Source of the DNA: Sphingobacterium sp. SGR-19 | GTDB lineage: Bacteria; Bacteroidota; Bacteroidia; Sphingobacteriales; Sphingobacteriaceae | Reading direction: 5' to 3' | Assembly (NCBI RefSeq): GCF_011043555.1 | Contig: NZ_JAAKGS010000001.1 | Location: 496,001-560,000 of the forward strand | Length of the DNA stretch: 64,000 bases | Part shown: piece after piece, positions 26,168 to 35,883 of the stretch | How positions within the stretch are numbered: the stretch's first letter is position 1 | Layout: each line of letters begins with the position of its first letter | Notes under the pieces: generated by a model | Told to the model about the DNA's origin: nothing | What the model saw: the letters and a program-made list of their open reading frames with translations, nothing else | The model's database searches: none | Program-made: the position numbers and the translations under genes

Positions 26168-29100
26168 ATGAACAAATCCATTATCAATCGCACACCTTTC
26201 AAAGGTTTCTTCAGCCTCCTGCTGCTTATCGGTATGAGCAACTGGGCGATGGCTCAAAAAGTAGGCGAGCTTGTAATCGTTGTGCAAGACGGCAATTCGC
26301 AGGCTATTCCAGCAGCCACCATTTCAGTCACGAATGCTACACTGGAGATCGAACGCACCTCCGCTTCCGACGAAAAAGGTAAGGCACTATTTAGCAACCT
26401 TCCAGCAGACAGCAATTACTGTATTTCCGTATCCTACACGGGCCTCTCTGCTAAACAGACATGCCAATACATCGTCTCTGTCGGAAAGCGGTCAAGCGCT
26501 GTCTTCACACTGGATGAATTCAGTAGTACCGATATGGACGAAGTCGTGGTCACGGCCATCGGTATCAAACAACAAAAACGAAAAGTAGGATACGCTACAC
26601 AGGAGGTACCGACGGAAGTACTGGAAGAATCAAAAACGATGAATATTGGTAATGCCCTTTCAGGCCAGGTAGCCGGTCTAATCGTCAACAATCCGACAGG
26701 TATCTTCCAAGCTCCCTCCTTCAACCTCCGCGGAAAACAACCGTTGATTGTCATCGACGGTATCCCGGTAGAGACCGATCTGTTTGACATTCCTAGCCAA
26801 CACATCGAGAACATCAACGTCTTAAAAGGAACAGCTGCCTCCGCGCTGTATGGTTCCAGAGGGAAGGACGGAGCGATCCTGATTACCACCAAAAACGCCA
26901 AAAATGAAACACTCGAGTTTACGGTTGGTTCCACCAATATGGTTTCCGCGGGCTTCACGGTATTCCCCGAATCACAGACCGAATTCGGAAGCGGCTCCAA
27001 TGGCCAGTACGAATTTTGGGACGGTGCCGACGGCGGTATCTCCGATGGCGATATGACCTGGGGGCCAAAACTCAACACCGGCGAAAAATACCCACAATGG
27101 AACAGCCCGATCCGTGACAAACAAACCGGCGAGGTAATTCCCTGGTGGGGTGATGTCAGCGGGACCATATACAACGACAAAGCGCGCTACGAACGCGTGC
27201 CGACAGATTGGGTGGCGCACGACAATCTACGCGACTTTCTCCGTCCCGGCATTGTTACGGAAAACAACTTTACCCTATCCTTTAAAAATGATAAGTTAAG
27301 CTTGTTTACCTCAGGAAAATATGCTCTACAAAAAGGTCAGGTTCCCAACACCAAACTCCACTCCGGCGGGCTGAACATGAATTCTTCCTATACATTTTTA
27401 CCCACACTCAATCTAGATCTGAATGTTTCCTACAATAAGGTCCAATCACCCAACTATCCCAGATATGGTTATGGTCCCAAAAACCATATGTATACCATAC
27501 TCCTTTGGATGGGTAATGACGTCAATGGAAACGACCTTGCCAACCATTTCTATGTCCCGGGACAAGAAGGATATCGTCAAGCCAATTACAACTATGCCTG
27601 GTACAACAACCCCTACTTTGCAGCGTATGAACTAAACCAGGAGAGCGATCTGGGCGTGCTGCACGGACACACCCGCCTGAACTGGCAAATCACACCTAAA
27701 CTGAATGTACAAGGACGCATGGCCCTGCGTCAGCGTACCAAATTTGAGGATATGCAGAGTCCAAAATCGTATATGAATTACGGCGACTCACGTAACGGTG
27801 ATTATAAGATGTGGGACAAAGACCAACTTAATTTTGATGCCGATGTACTCGCCACCTATACCGACTCATTCAGCGACAATTTAGGAATGACCGTCAACGC
27901 GGGTGCATCAACCTTCAAACGTGCGTACAGCGAGGTCTTTCAATCTACTGACGGTCTTGTCGTTCCGGGCGTCTACAATCTAGGAAATACACAGGGGCCG
28001 ATAAAGGCCGAGAACCGACGCACGGATAAGGTAATCCGAAGCGTATACGCATCCGTTAATTTTGACCTATTCCAGTCGACTTACCTCAACCTATCCGGAC
28101 GTAACGATTGGTCTTCCACCCTGTCTAGCGAAAACAACTCCTATTTCTACCCATCAGCGTCCTTAAGCACGATTCTATCCGACTACATCAATTTACCGAG
28201 TCAAGTAGACTTCTTAAAGCTATACAGCTCCTGGGCATCCGTATCGGACGACTTGGACCCCTATAACCTATTGGCCTACTATAAAAAGAACATTACCTAC
28301 GGGTCAACACCTTCTGTTACCTATCCCGAGAGCATTGTCAATCCGTCCATCTTGCCGGAGCAATCTATTTCATGGGAATTAGGTACCTCCATGGCATTTT
28401 TCAAAAACCGGTTTTCAATCGATCTGGCGTACTATAACGTGCTAGACAAAAACCAAATTATCGATCTTGAAATTTCCGAAGCATCCGCATTCAGATACCG
28501 TAAAGTCAATGGGAACCGCTTCCGGACGCAAGGGGTCGAAGCCGTGTTGAATATGGCCCTCATCCGGAACACTGATTTTTCTTGGAACACCACCATTAAC
28601 TGGATGCGATCTGTCGAGCGGTTGGAATCTATCTATGGCGACCAAGCTAAGCTTGGAAACCTGCAAAAAGGTGATCGAGCAGACGCCTATTACGATCAGG
28701 TATGGCAAAAAAGCGCAGCCGGCGAGGTCGTCCTGAATCCGACTACCGGTATGCCCCTACGCGATCCATTTCCACGTTACCTAGGTTACTTCAATCCCGA
28801 CTGGCAATTCGGTTTCCTACATACGTTCAAATGGAAAGATTTCACGGCCCACCTAGACATCGATGGCTCTATAGGCGGTGTGATGCGGTCGCAAACCATC
28901 GAGAAGATGTGGTGGGGCGGCAAACATCCCTCGTCCACACGCTATCGACAAGAAGAATATGACACCGGCGAATACATTTACGTGCCAGAAGGCGTCATCG
29001 TAACCGATGGCGACGTTACGTACGACGTAAATGGCAATATCACCTCAGACACCCGCGTCTACCAGCCATTCGATAAAGCAATCAGCTGGCAGTCATGGAG

Positions 29101-29389
29101 CCAAAACTACCCTTACCAAGCGCGTGTCACCGAATCGGAAAGTGAACTATTCGCTAACGTATACGACCGTACCTTCGTCAAGCTCAGAAGACTATCGATC
29201 GGCTACGATCTAAATAAGATCATCCGCAGCAAGAAAATGAAAAGCCTCGATTTCGCTGTCTTTGGATATAACCTGCTCGTTTGGAAGAAGATTCCATACG
29301 TAGACCCCGATTTCGGTATCGGTAACGACGATAACCTCCAAGATCCTTCAACCCGATACATTGGCGCTTCCTTAAATTTCAAATTTTAA
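26168..29389 (+). CDS. SusC/RagA-type TonB-linked outer-membrane receptor (phospholipase operon)
   Basis: A SusC-like receptor of about 1073 residues. Signal peptide to about residue 32 (NWAMAQ), carboxypeptidase-D-like domain (about 33-120), plug beginning MDEVVVTAIGIKQQKRKVGY with LSGQVAGLIVNN, FNLRGKQPLIVIDGIPV and GTAASALYGSRGKDGAILITT, then the barrel ending YIGASLNFKF. It is followed 11 bp later by SusD and then phospholipase C, so the imported substrate may be a lipid headgroup product rather than a glycan. An upstream ATG at 26144 is an alternative start. Confidence 0.9.
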   Translation: MNKSIINRTPFKGFFSLLLLIGMSNWAMAQKVGELVIVVQDGNSQAIPAATISVTNATLEIERTSASDEKGKALFSNLPADSNYCISVSYTGLSAKQTCQYIVSVGKRSSAVFTLDEFSSTDMDEVVVTAIGIKQQKRKVGYATQEVPTEVLEESKTMNIGNALSGQVAGLIVNNPTGIFQAPSFNLRGKQPLIVIDGIPVETDLFDIPSQHIENINVLKGTAASALYGSRGKDGAILITTKNAKNETLEFTVGSTNMVSAGFTVFPESQTEFGSGSNGQYEFWDGADGGISDGDMTWGPKLNTGEKYPQWNSPIRDKQTGEVIPWWGDVSGTIYNDKARYERVPTDWVAHDNLRDFLRPGIVTENNFTLSFKNDKLSLFTSGKYALQKGQVPNTKLHSGGLNMNSSYTFLPTLNLDLNVSYNKVQSPNYPRYGYGPKNHMYTILLWMGNDVNGNDLANHFYVPGQEGYRQANYNYAWYNNPYFAAYELNQESDLGVLHGHTRLNWQITPKLNVQGRMALRQRTKFEDMQSPKSYMNYGDSRNGDYKMWDKDQLNFDADVLATYTDSFSDNLGMTVNAGASTFKRAYSEVFQSTDGLVVPGVYNLGNTQGPIKAENRRTDKVIRSVYASVNFDLFQSTYLNLSGRNDWSSTLSSENNSYFYPSASLSTILSDYINLPSQVDFLKLYSSWASVSDDLDPYNLLAYYKKNITYGSTPSVTYPESIVNPSILPEQSISWELGTSMAFFKNRFSIDLAYYNVLDKNQIIDLEISEASAFRYRKVNGNRFRTQGVEAVLNMALIRNTDFSWNTTINWMRSVERLESIYGDQAKLGNLQKGDRADAYYDQVWQKSAAGEVVLNPTTGMPLRDPFPRYLGYFNPDWQFGFLHTFKWKDFTAHLDIDGSIGGVMRSQTIEKMWWGGKHPSSTRYRQEEYDTGEYIYVPEGVIVTDGDVTYDVNGNITSDTRVYQPFDKAISWQSWSQNYPYQARVTESESELFANVYDRTFVKLRRLSIGYDLNKIIRSKKMKSLDFAVFGYNLLVWKKIPYVDPDFGIGNDDNLQDPSTRYIGASLNFKF

Positions 29390-29400
29390 CCATTCCAGAC

Positions 29401-30894
29401 ATGAAAACGATACAACACGTTCTATTTACAGGAATCTCGATCCTCTTCCTCCTATCTGTTAACTCCTGTCAAAAACTGACGGAAATTAACGAGAACCCAA
29501 ACGAAGCCGCCACAACCCATCCCCAGGCTCTGCTCAGTAAAGTGGAATGGGAAGCCTTCCGTGTATGGCATGGCACTACACCGCTTTACATCCTCAAAAT
29601 GATTGTCCAGACGGACGGTGAAAACGCCAACCAGCTTTACAATTGGCAACGCGGGGGCTTCGGCGAATACCAACAATTACGGAATGTTCAAAAAATGATG
29701 GAAGAGGCGGAAAAACTTAACGAAACAAACTATATTGCTCTCGGCAAGTTCTTTCGAGCCTACTATTTTTACAACCTCACGCTCTTTTTCGGTGATATTC
29801 CCTATTCCGAAGCGTTGCAGGGTGAGTCGGCGTCCATCTTCCAGCCCAAATACGATAGCCAAGAAGCTGTATTCCAAGGCATACTAACCGAATTAGAAGA
29901 AGCTGTTACGCTGCTCAAAGACAACCCCAACCCGATGGATGGTGACATTATCTACAGCGGTAATCCAAATAAATGGATAGCGCTTATCAACGCATTCCGT
30001 TTAAAAGTACTGATGACCTTGTCTAAACACGAAGAAAGCGTGGCTATGGATATTCGTTCAGAGTTTGCAGCAATCTACGCCGCAGAACCGTTGTTACAAA
30101 GCATAGAAGACGATGGACAGCTCGCGTTTCTGGATCAACAGGATGTGCGCTATCCAGAGTTCAACTCCAGCAGCTACGGTTCCGGAATGTATATGGATTC
30201 AACCTTTATTCGCCGCCTTCAAGATCACAAGGATCCCCGTCTATTCGTCATTGCCACACAGACGCGTTTAGGCCGGGAGGCGGGGGCCGCCTTGGACGAT
30301 TTTAGTTCGTACGAGGGCGGAGACCCCATCGCCCCTTATGCACAGGTCAACGATAAAGCCGTAGCAGGGCGTCTGTCTAAAGTACACGACCGCTACACAG
30401 ACGATCCCACCAACGAACCCTTTGTACTGATGGGCTATGCCGAGCAACAATTTATACTCGCCGAAGCGACGGTTCGCGGTTGGATAAGCGACGATGCAAA
30501 AGCCCTGTACAACGAGGGTATACGCGCATCCTTCGCCTTCTACGCCGCATACGCGAAAAACTTGGGCGCCTTCGTAGCAGAAGATAAAGTTGAAACGTAT
30601 ATCGCCCAACCGCTGGTAGACCTGGATGACGCAACGTCTACCGAAGCCAAATTAGAGCGGATCATGATGCAAAAGTATTTGCGTTCCTTCCATCAAGGCG
30701 GATATTCGAGTTATTTCGATCACCTCCGTACAGGTTATCCTACGCTACGCAAGGCAGCCAACGTGCAGGTAGCCTACCGGTGGATGTATCCCCAAACCGA
30801 GTATAATCAGAACACGCAGCACGTAAACGACGCGATCCAACGCCAATTTGACGGCGACGACAACATCCATAGCCAACCATGGTGGTTAAACTAA
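29401..30894 (+). CDS. SusD-like (SusD/RagB, SusD-like_2 type) lipoprotein
   Basis: A 497-residue surface lipoprotein (lipobox LLSVNSCQK, Cys about residue 23). It shows the SusD-like_2 features: LTEINENPNEAATTHPQALL at the mature N-terminus, TPR-like helices with FFRAYYFYNLTLFFGDIPYSEAL, a central SGNPNKWIALINAFRLKVLM and the late ILAEATVRGWIS. It should cap the SusC barrel and deliver ligand. It lies between susC (11 bp) and phospholipase C (22 bp). Confidence 0.9.
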   Translation: MKTIQHVLFTGISILFLLSVNSCQKLTEINENPNEAATTHPQALLSKVEWEAFRVWHGTTPLYILKMIVQTDGENANQLYNWQRGGFGEYQQLRNVQKMMEEAEKLNETNYIALGKFFRAYYFYNLTLFFGDIPYSEALQGESASIFQPKYDSQEAVFQGILTELEEAVTLLKDNPNPMDGDIIYSGNPNKWIALINAFRLKVLMTLSKHEESVAMDIRSEFAAIYAAEPLLQSIEDDGQLAFLDQQDVRYPEFNSSSYGSGMYMDSTFIRRLQDHKDPRLFVIATQTRLGREAGAALDDFSSYEGGDPIAPYAQVNDKAVAGRLSKVHDRYTDDPTNEPFVLMGYAEQQFILAEATVRGWISDDAKALYNEGIRASFAFYAAYAKNLGAFVAEDKVETYIAQPLVDLDDATSTEAKLERIMMQKYLRSFHQGGYSSYFDHLRTGYPTLRKAANVQVAYRWMYPQTEYNQNTQHVNDAIQRQFDGDDNIHSQPWWLN

Positions 30895-30916
30895 AAAATA
30901 ACAGTAATTTAACACG

Positions 30917-33364
30917 ATGATGGATAACAGAAGAACATTCATAAAAAAAGCGGCTCTATTGGCGGGAGCAACCGCCGCCTATCAGGCAATGCCCAGCTCT
31001 ATACAGCGCGCACTGGCTATCGAAGCCCCGGAAGGGAGCACTTATCTGGATGCGGAACACATCGTCTTCCTGATGCAGGAAAATAGGTCTTTCGATCATT
31101 GTTATGGCACATTAAAGGGTGTACGCGGGTTTAACGACCCGCGCGCTCTCCAGCTTGACAATGGCTTACCGGTATGGTTACAAACCAATGCCAAGGAGGA
31201 GACCTTCCCACCGTTTCGTCTGGATATCGAAAATACCAAAGCCACCTGGATGGGTTCCCTCCCACATGGATGGCGTGACATGGTGGGCGCCAGAAACGAC
31301 GGAAAGATGGACACCTGGTTAGAGGCAAAAAAAGCCGGTAATCCAGACTATCAGCACATGCCCTTAACGATGGGCTATTACGCCCGACAAGACATACCGT
31401 TCTATTATGCCTTTGCCGATGCCTTCACCGTATGTGACCAACATTTCTGTTCCTCCCTCACTGGTACCAGCGCGAACCGATCTTATTTCTGGGCAGGTAC
31501 CATACGCGAAGAACCCCATAATCCCGAGTCCACTGCCCACGTCGATAACGGGCAGATCAACTATCAAGATGTACGGTGGACCACCTACCCCGAACGATTG
31601 CAGAAAGCCGGAATCGACTGGAAAGTGTATCAGAACGAATTGAGCCTTCCCGTCGGGCTCACCCCTGAGGAGGAAGATTGGCTTGCCAATTTCACAGACA
31701 ATAATTTAGAATTCCATGCCCAGTACAATGTGCGCTTTCACCCGGCCCATCGACAGTATATGGCTCAAGAAGCCCATCGTCTGCGAGAAACATTGAACGA
31801 TAACATCACCGACGACGAGCAGCAAAAGATCCAGGAACGTTTGTCCCAACTCGAAAAAGACATGGCTTATTACACTCCCGAAAATTTTGAAAAGCTCGAT
31901 CCGGTGGCCCAGGATATACATAAGCGCGCATTCGTTACGAACACAGCCGACCCAAACTATCACCGGCTCGAAACCATCCATTACCAAGATCATACAGGTG
32001 AAAAAAACGTACGTGTTCCCCAGGGCGATATATTCCATCAGTTTCGCGAAGACGTAAAGAGCGGAAATTTACCTACCGTATCCTGGCTCGTCGCACCCTG
32101 CCGTTTTTCCGACCATCCCGGATCGCCATGGTATGGCGCCTGGTACGTTTCAGAAGCACTAGATATCCTGACAGCCAATCCAGACGTCTGGAAGAAAACC
32201 ATATTTATACTGACGTACGATGAAAATGATGGCTATTTCGACCACGTGCCCCCCTTTGTTCCGCCTCACACCGCCCGCCCGAATAGTGGCAAGACACCGC
32301 AAGGGATGGATACTGCTGCCGAATACGTTACCGCCGAACTCGACAGCCCCATTGGCTTGGGGTTCCGCGTACCACTGGTCGTCGCCTCCCCTTGGACCAA
32401 GGGTGGATGGGTCAATTCAGAGGTATTCGACCATACATCCAATCTCCAGTTTTTGGAGCATTTTCTAGAGAAAAAATTCAGCAAAAAAATCACCGAATCC
32501 AATATCAGCCCTTGGCGCCGACTCATCTGTGGCGATTTAACATCGGTTTTTCGTCCCATTCAAAAACAATCCGACGTTGCCCTTACACCTGTAAACCGGA
32601 ATGCCTATGTGCAACGTATTTATTCTGCCAGAGACAAGACAGTTCCGAATAACTTCCGGCCGTTAGATGCCGAGCAGATTCAATCATGGCGCCGCGGGGA
32701 TGCCAACCAATCGCTACTTCCCCTACAAGAAGAAGGCACAAAACCAGCTTGCGCGCTCCCCTATGACGTCGAAGTCAATGCGCACGTCGATGAGCGTGCA
32801 GGCGAACTTGTCGTACAGTTTTCCGTCGGCGGACAGCTTCGAGCTCACAAAGCCATCGGCGTTCCGTTTATCGCCCTCACGTACGACAGCTACAAGGATG
32901 GGTCGCGCAATCGGGGTGTCTGGAATTTTGCGGTGTGTAGCCAAGAGCCGCTGACCTATAGCTGGAAACTAAACCATTTCCGGGACCACAGGTATCGGGT
33001 AGATATCCATGGTCCGAATGGCTTTTATCGATCATTCCAAGGCCCTATCACACCTGCAGTTACCAACATGGGAATCGTCCGTCAGAAACAGGATAAGCAA
33101 ATGTTATCCATCGATATGCGTCAGTCTGACGGTCCACATACCATCCGTGATCTCTCTTACGGGCAGGGCACACTGATCAAAAATACAGCCCAACGGCGCG
33201 TTGTAGAGATTGATCTCCGTAAAAGCTATGGATGGTATGATCTGGAGATACGTTCGCTAGACGACGAAAGGCAGGTCTATCGCTATGCAGGGCATCTGGA
33301 AACCGGTAAATCCAGCATGACCGATCCGCTCATGGGATATGGGAAAGTTCCGCAGGGTTCCTAA
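30917..33364 (+). CDS. Phosphocholine-specific phospholipase C
   Basis: An 815-residue Tat-exported enzyme of the bacterial non-haemolytic phospholipase C family. A twin-arginine signal (RRTFIKKAALLAGATAA, residues 5-21) precedes the phosphoesterase domain (about 45-560) with the signature VFLMQENRSFDHCYGTLKGV and the metal-site segments TYDENDGYFDHVPP and DHTSNLQFLEHF. Two C-terminal beta domains of DUF756 type follow (about 605-800). The family cleaves phosphatidylcholine and related lipids to diacylglycerol and phosphocholine. It is the last gene after sigma/FecR/SusC/SusD. The Tat route suggests folding with cofactor before export. Confidence 0.9.
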   Translation: MMDNRRTFIKKAALLAGATAAYQAMPSSIQRALAIEAPEGSTYLDAEHIVFLMQENRSFDHCYGTLKGVRGFNDPRALQLDNGLPVWLQTNAKEETFPPFRLDIENTKATWMGSLPHGWRDMVGARNDGKMDTWLEAKKAGNPDYQHMPLTMGYYARQDIPFYYAFADAFTVCDQHFCSSLTGTSANRSYFWAGTIREEPHNPESTAHVDNGQINYQDVRWTTYPERLQKAGIDWKVYQNELSLPVGLTPEEEDWLANFTDNNLEFHAQYNVRFHPAHRQYMAQEAHRLRETLNDNITDDEQQKIQERLSQLEKDMAYYTPENFEKLDPVAQDIHKRAFVTNTADPNYHRLETIHYQDHTGEKNVRVPQGDIFHQFREDVKSGNLPTVSWLVAPCRFSDHPGSPWYGAWYVSEALDILTANPDVWKKTIFILTYDENDGYFDHVPPFVPPHTARPNSGKTPQGMDTAAEYVTAELDSPIGLGFRVPLVVASPWTKGGWVNSEVFDHTSNLQFLEHFLEKKFSKKITESNISPWRRLICGDLTSVFRPIQKQSDVALTPVNRNAYVQRIYSARDKTVPNNFRPLDAEQIQSWRRGDANQSLLPLQEEGTKPACALPYDVEVNAHVDERAGELVVQFSVGGQLRAHKAIGVPFIALTYDSYKDGSRNRGVWNFAVCSQEPLTYSWKLNHFRDHRYRVDIHGPNGFYRSFQGPITPAVTNMGIVRQKQDKQMLSIDMRQSDGPHTIRDLSYGQGTLIKNTAQRRVVEIDLRKSYGWYDLEIRSLDDERQVYRYAGHLETGKSSMTDPLMGYGKVPQGS

Positions 33365-33405
33365 CCTAGTAAACACCCGAAGCGCACGCTTTGGGTGTTT
33401 GAAAA
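33361..33405 (+). terminator. Hairpin terminator after phospholipase C; copy A of a repeated terminator
   Basis: AAACACCCGAAGCG (from 33371) pairs with CGCTTTGGGTGTTT (to 33400), a long stem with a 2-nt loop and a short T run. A 45-bp stretch around it, from the stop codon onward, recurs at 53459-53504 with changes that keep the stem paired. Confidence 0.65.
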
Positions 33406-33510
33406 TAAAAAGGTATTAAGTTTGCAAAGCCATTATAACACGTTTTTGACGACATTACCAGTACGTACAAGTACATGTAATGCTTATTTTTGTTTGACAA
33501 TTGAAGAAAT

Positions 33511-33518
33511 TATCTTAG
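33511..33518 (+). promoter_or_regulatory. Weak -7-like box (TATCTTAG) for the 33543 lipoprotein
   Basis: TATCTTAG differs from TAnnTTTG at one base and has TTTG 18 bp upstream. The predicted transcript would begin about 18 nt before ATG 33543, favouring that start over ATG 33531. Confidence 0.3.
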
Positions 33519-33542
33519 CTTGCTAAGCATATGGACAGATCG

Positions 33543-34265
33543 ATGCACACTACTCACCTTTTCACCCTACGCTGGTTTACCTATTGTACGCTCCTACTCG
33601 TTGCACTACAGGCTTGTCAAACGCCGAGCAAAAGTGGTACGCAGGTTACACAGGCAGACTCTTCCCGGCCAGAAAGCATGGATACCACTGCATCCGTGGC
33701 GAAGCCATACAAGCTGCAGTCCCAAGCAGTCAAATTCCTTTGGCGCGAAGACCGGCCTATGGATGGATATGATGCAACCGTCAGTACCATCGTGCTGGAC
33801 GACGCCTATGTAGCCAGTATATCCGATCCGGAAAAGGCCGCACTAGGCTATGTGGCAACTTTTATTGGAAATGAATGTGCTTGGGACGGCAAGGCAGCTC
33901 CTGACCGCAGCAACCTAAAATGTAAAATACTTACTGCATTAGATCTGGGTTACCAATGCTCCGACACCCACCTAGGCTTCCTGCGTCACTGGTTCCGCGA
34001 CGACAGCACCACATTGCAAAAACTAGAAAGCTGCCCTACGATCCCCGATGGTTCGACTATACAAGAAACGTTCGACAAGATTGATGTAGCGGTCGACGAC
34101 AACGAGATTATGGTAACTTATACGGTTGTCAGTATCAACACCCGACAGGGCAAAACCTGGACCTGGGACGTTAAGGATCATTTCCAGTTGCATGACAACG
34201 GTCTTGCATTGGTCGAAACTGAAAGATCAGAACCGACGGCGGCTGATTTTGATGTTTCGATCTAA
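33543..34265 (+). CDS. Lipoprotein of unknown function
   Basis: A 240-residue lipoprotein with lipobox LLVALQACQ (Cys about residue 22) and a low-complexity linker (to about 60). The domain holds four conserved-looking cysteines (NECAWDG, NLKCKI, GYQCSD, LESCPT), which could form two disulfides in the periplasm. I do not recognise the family. It sits alone between the phospholipase C terminator and the convergent XRE-cupin gene (23 bp apart), so its link to either phosphorus locus is only positional. Confidence 0.6.
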   Translation: MHTTHLFTLRWFTYCTLLLVALQACQTPSKSGTQVTQADSSRPESMDTTASVAKPYKLQSQAVKFLWREDRPMDGYDATVSTIVLDDAYVASISDPEKAALGYVATFIGNECAWDGKAAPDRSNLKCKILTALDLGYQCSDTHLGFLRHWFRDDSTTLQKLESCPTIPDGSTIQETFDKIDVAVDDNEIMVTYTVVSINTRQGKTWTWDVKDHFQLHDNGLALVETERSEPTAADFDVSI

Positions 34266-34287
34266 ACAGCGCCTAACTATCGAGGAA

Positions 34288-34869
34288 TCACGTCTCTTTG
34301 CCTTCAAAAAAATAAACAATCAACATTACGGCAGGAATAGTTCCAATGTTTTTCGGCGTGTGCGAGATCCTGCCATCAAAGAAAACAGAATCTCCGGCTT
34401 CCAGCTCGATTGTGCGGTCAGGAAAAATATATTTTACGTTTCCAGACACGATATACTTATATTCAAAGGCCTCCGTTTCCACCATAGGTCGTGTTGCATC
34501 AGGAGCCAGTTCCAGCAATACGATATCTAGGGTCGAACTATCGATTGAAGAAGCAAAGATCCGCTTATAATGAAACCCGATCGCATGCTCCTTCTCAAAA
34601 TTTTCATATTCTTCCTTTTTCCGGACCACAATAGGCCCAGCTTCATTATTCGATTTGAAATCTTGGAAAAACTCATTAAGATCTACATCCAATGCACTCA
34701 CGATGTTTATCAGAACGAGTAGAGATGGGACAGTCCGGTTATTTTCAATTTGAGAAATAAGACCTTTTGTTACGCCCGCCTTATCCGCCAGTTCCTGTAA
34801 CGTGATATTCTTTTCCTTTCGGATCTCTTTTATTTTCGCACTTATTCTAAATATCGTATTATCTTCCAT
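34288..34869 (-). CDS. XRE-family HTH regulator with C-terminal cupin
   Basis: A 193-residue regulator. Residues about 8-65 form an XRE helix-turn-helix (LQELADKAGVTKGLISQIEN); residues about 110-185 form a cupin (VETEAFEYKYIVSGNVKYIF and LEAGDSVFFDGRISHTPKN). PuuR-like members bind a small effector in the cupin and release DNA. It is divergent from the PhnX-like gene with a 310-bp control region between them, so it most likely senses a phosphonate intermediate and controls the locus (inference). ATG 34869 is chosen over ATG 34911 because it begins right before the HTH. Confidence 0.85.
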   Translation of the reverse strand: MEDNTIFRISAKIKEIRKEKNITLQELADKAGVTKGLISQIENNRTVPSLLVLINIVSALDVDLNEFFQDFKSNNEAGPIVVRKKEEYENFEKEHAIGFHYKRIFASSIDSSTLDIVLLELAPDATRPMVETEAFEYKYIVSGNVKYIFPDRTIELEAGDSVFFDGRISHTPKNIGTIPAVMLIVYFFEGKET

Positions 34870-34998
34870 CGCTTTTATTCCCGAGGGGGTTACGTTTGTA
34901 ATATAACGCATCTATATCCAGGATATTGATACCGGACTAAATATAATAAACTTTAATAAAACAACACATGTATTATAAACAAAAAACCAAGCTATAAT

Positions 34999-35015
34999 GT
35001 TTAGCTAAAGTAAAC
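34999..35015. promoter_or_regulatory. Candidate operator for the XRE-cupin regulator
   Basis: GTTTAGCTAAAGTAAAC is a 17-bp imperfect palindrome (GTTTA/TAAAC arms, with TTTAGCTAAA itself palindromic) in the 34870-35179 divergent gap, between the regulator start and the phnX-like promoter. The gap is very AT-rich, so chance is possible. Confidence 0.3.
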
Positions 35016-35127
35016 AAAATATTAATTAACATCTTCTTTTATGGCAAAAAGCCTATATAAAACACAATTAAGCTTCAATAAAGTCGTCATACCATTATAA
35101 TTATTTATAAATACTAAACTAATCCAT

Positions 35128-35135
35128 ATATTTGT
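35128..35135 (+). promoter_or_regulatory. -7 box (TATATTTG) of the PhnX-like operon
   Basis: An exact TAnnTTTG match 45 bp upstream of ATG 35180, giving a leader of about 38 nt. No clear -33 TTG was found, as often for activated promoters. Confidence 0.45.
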
Positions 35136-35179
35136 ATCATATAAATAATACAGATAATTAGTTCCATAGCAAATTAAAT

Positions 35180-35875
35180 ATGACAATACTACAGGGAAAA
35201 CAAAAAATCAAAATGGTTGTTTGTGATATGGCCGGCACGACCGTGGATGAAGACAATCTCGTATATAAGACCCTACAGAGAGCGATCAATCAACGAGGAT
35301 ATGATGTTACATTAGAACAGGTCCTGGCCGAGGGCGCAGGAAAAGAGAAAAAACAAGCTATCGAATCCGTATTAAATACATTTTTTGAGAAACCAGATGA
35401 TATCATTATCGAATCAATTTTCCAAGATTTTCTGAATATGCTTGACAAAACCTATCAAACCGCCGCAATAACCGCACAAGATAACGCGCTAGATTTCTTT
35501 CGGGCATTACAGCAAAGAAATATACGCATTGTACTCAATACCGGCTATAATAAACATACCGCGGAAACGTTGTTAAATAGGCTTGGATGGCGTGTTAAAA
35601 AGGATATAGATGCACTTGTTACGGCTGATGATGTGCCTCAGAACCGGCCACACCCCGATATGATTAAATTCGCCATGCACATGCTCGGCATAACTGCCGG
35701 ACATGAAGTCGTCAAAGTTGGCGATTCCATAATCGACATTACAGAAGGAAAAAATGCGGGGTGCCGGCTCACCATCGGTATAACGACGGGTGCCCATACG
35801 GCAGAACAATTAAAGACTGCAAACCCAAGCTATATCGTCAACAACTTGATGGACATTTTACCCCTACTAGATTAA
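35180..35875 (+). CDS. PhnX-like phosphonatase (HAD superfamily, TIGR03351 type)
   Basis: A 231-residue HAD hydrolase. The nucleophile motif reads VCDMAGTTVDED (Asp16), the DxAGTT form typical of phosphonoacetaldehyde hydrolase and its PhnX-like sister clade, not the ordinary DxDGT. The lysine-rich segment GAGKEKKQAI lies in the cap, NTGYNKHTAETLL is motif II/III, and VKVGDSIIDITEGKNAGC is motif IV. The clade is proposed to split the C-P bond of phosphonoacetaldehyde or a close relative, giving an aldehyde and phosphate. It is 8 bp upstream of the FAD oxidase, its standard partner. Confidence 0.85.
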   Translation: MTILQGKQKIKMVVCDMAGTTVDEDNLVYKTLQRAINQRGYDVTLEQVLAEGAGKEKKQAIESVLNTFFEKPDDIIIESIFQDFLNMLDKTYQTAAITAQDNALDFFRALQQRNIRIVLNTGYNKHTAETLLNRLGWRVKKDIDALVTADDVPQNRPHPDMIKFAMHMLGITAGHEVVKVGDSIIDITEGKNAGCRLTIGITTGAHTAEQLKTANPSYIVNNLMDILPLLD

Positions 35876-35883
35876 AAACAAGA

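Noticed and set aside
26434..27180. 248-aa open frame antisense to the SusC of the phospholipase operon
   Set aside because: It lies fully within a well-supported SusC gene on the other strand, has low-complexity Ser/Pro composition and no start signal; it is a shadow frame.
35761..35883. N-terminal extension of the FAD oxidase
   Set aside because: It overlaps the end of the PhnX-like gene by 115 bp and encodes no part of the FAD fold; the Rossmann motif begins right after ATG 35884.
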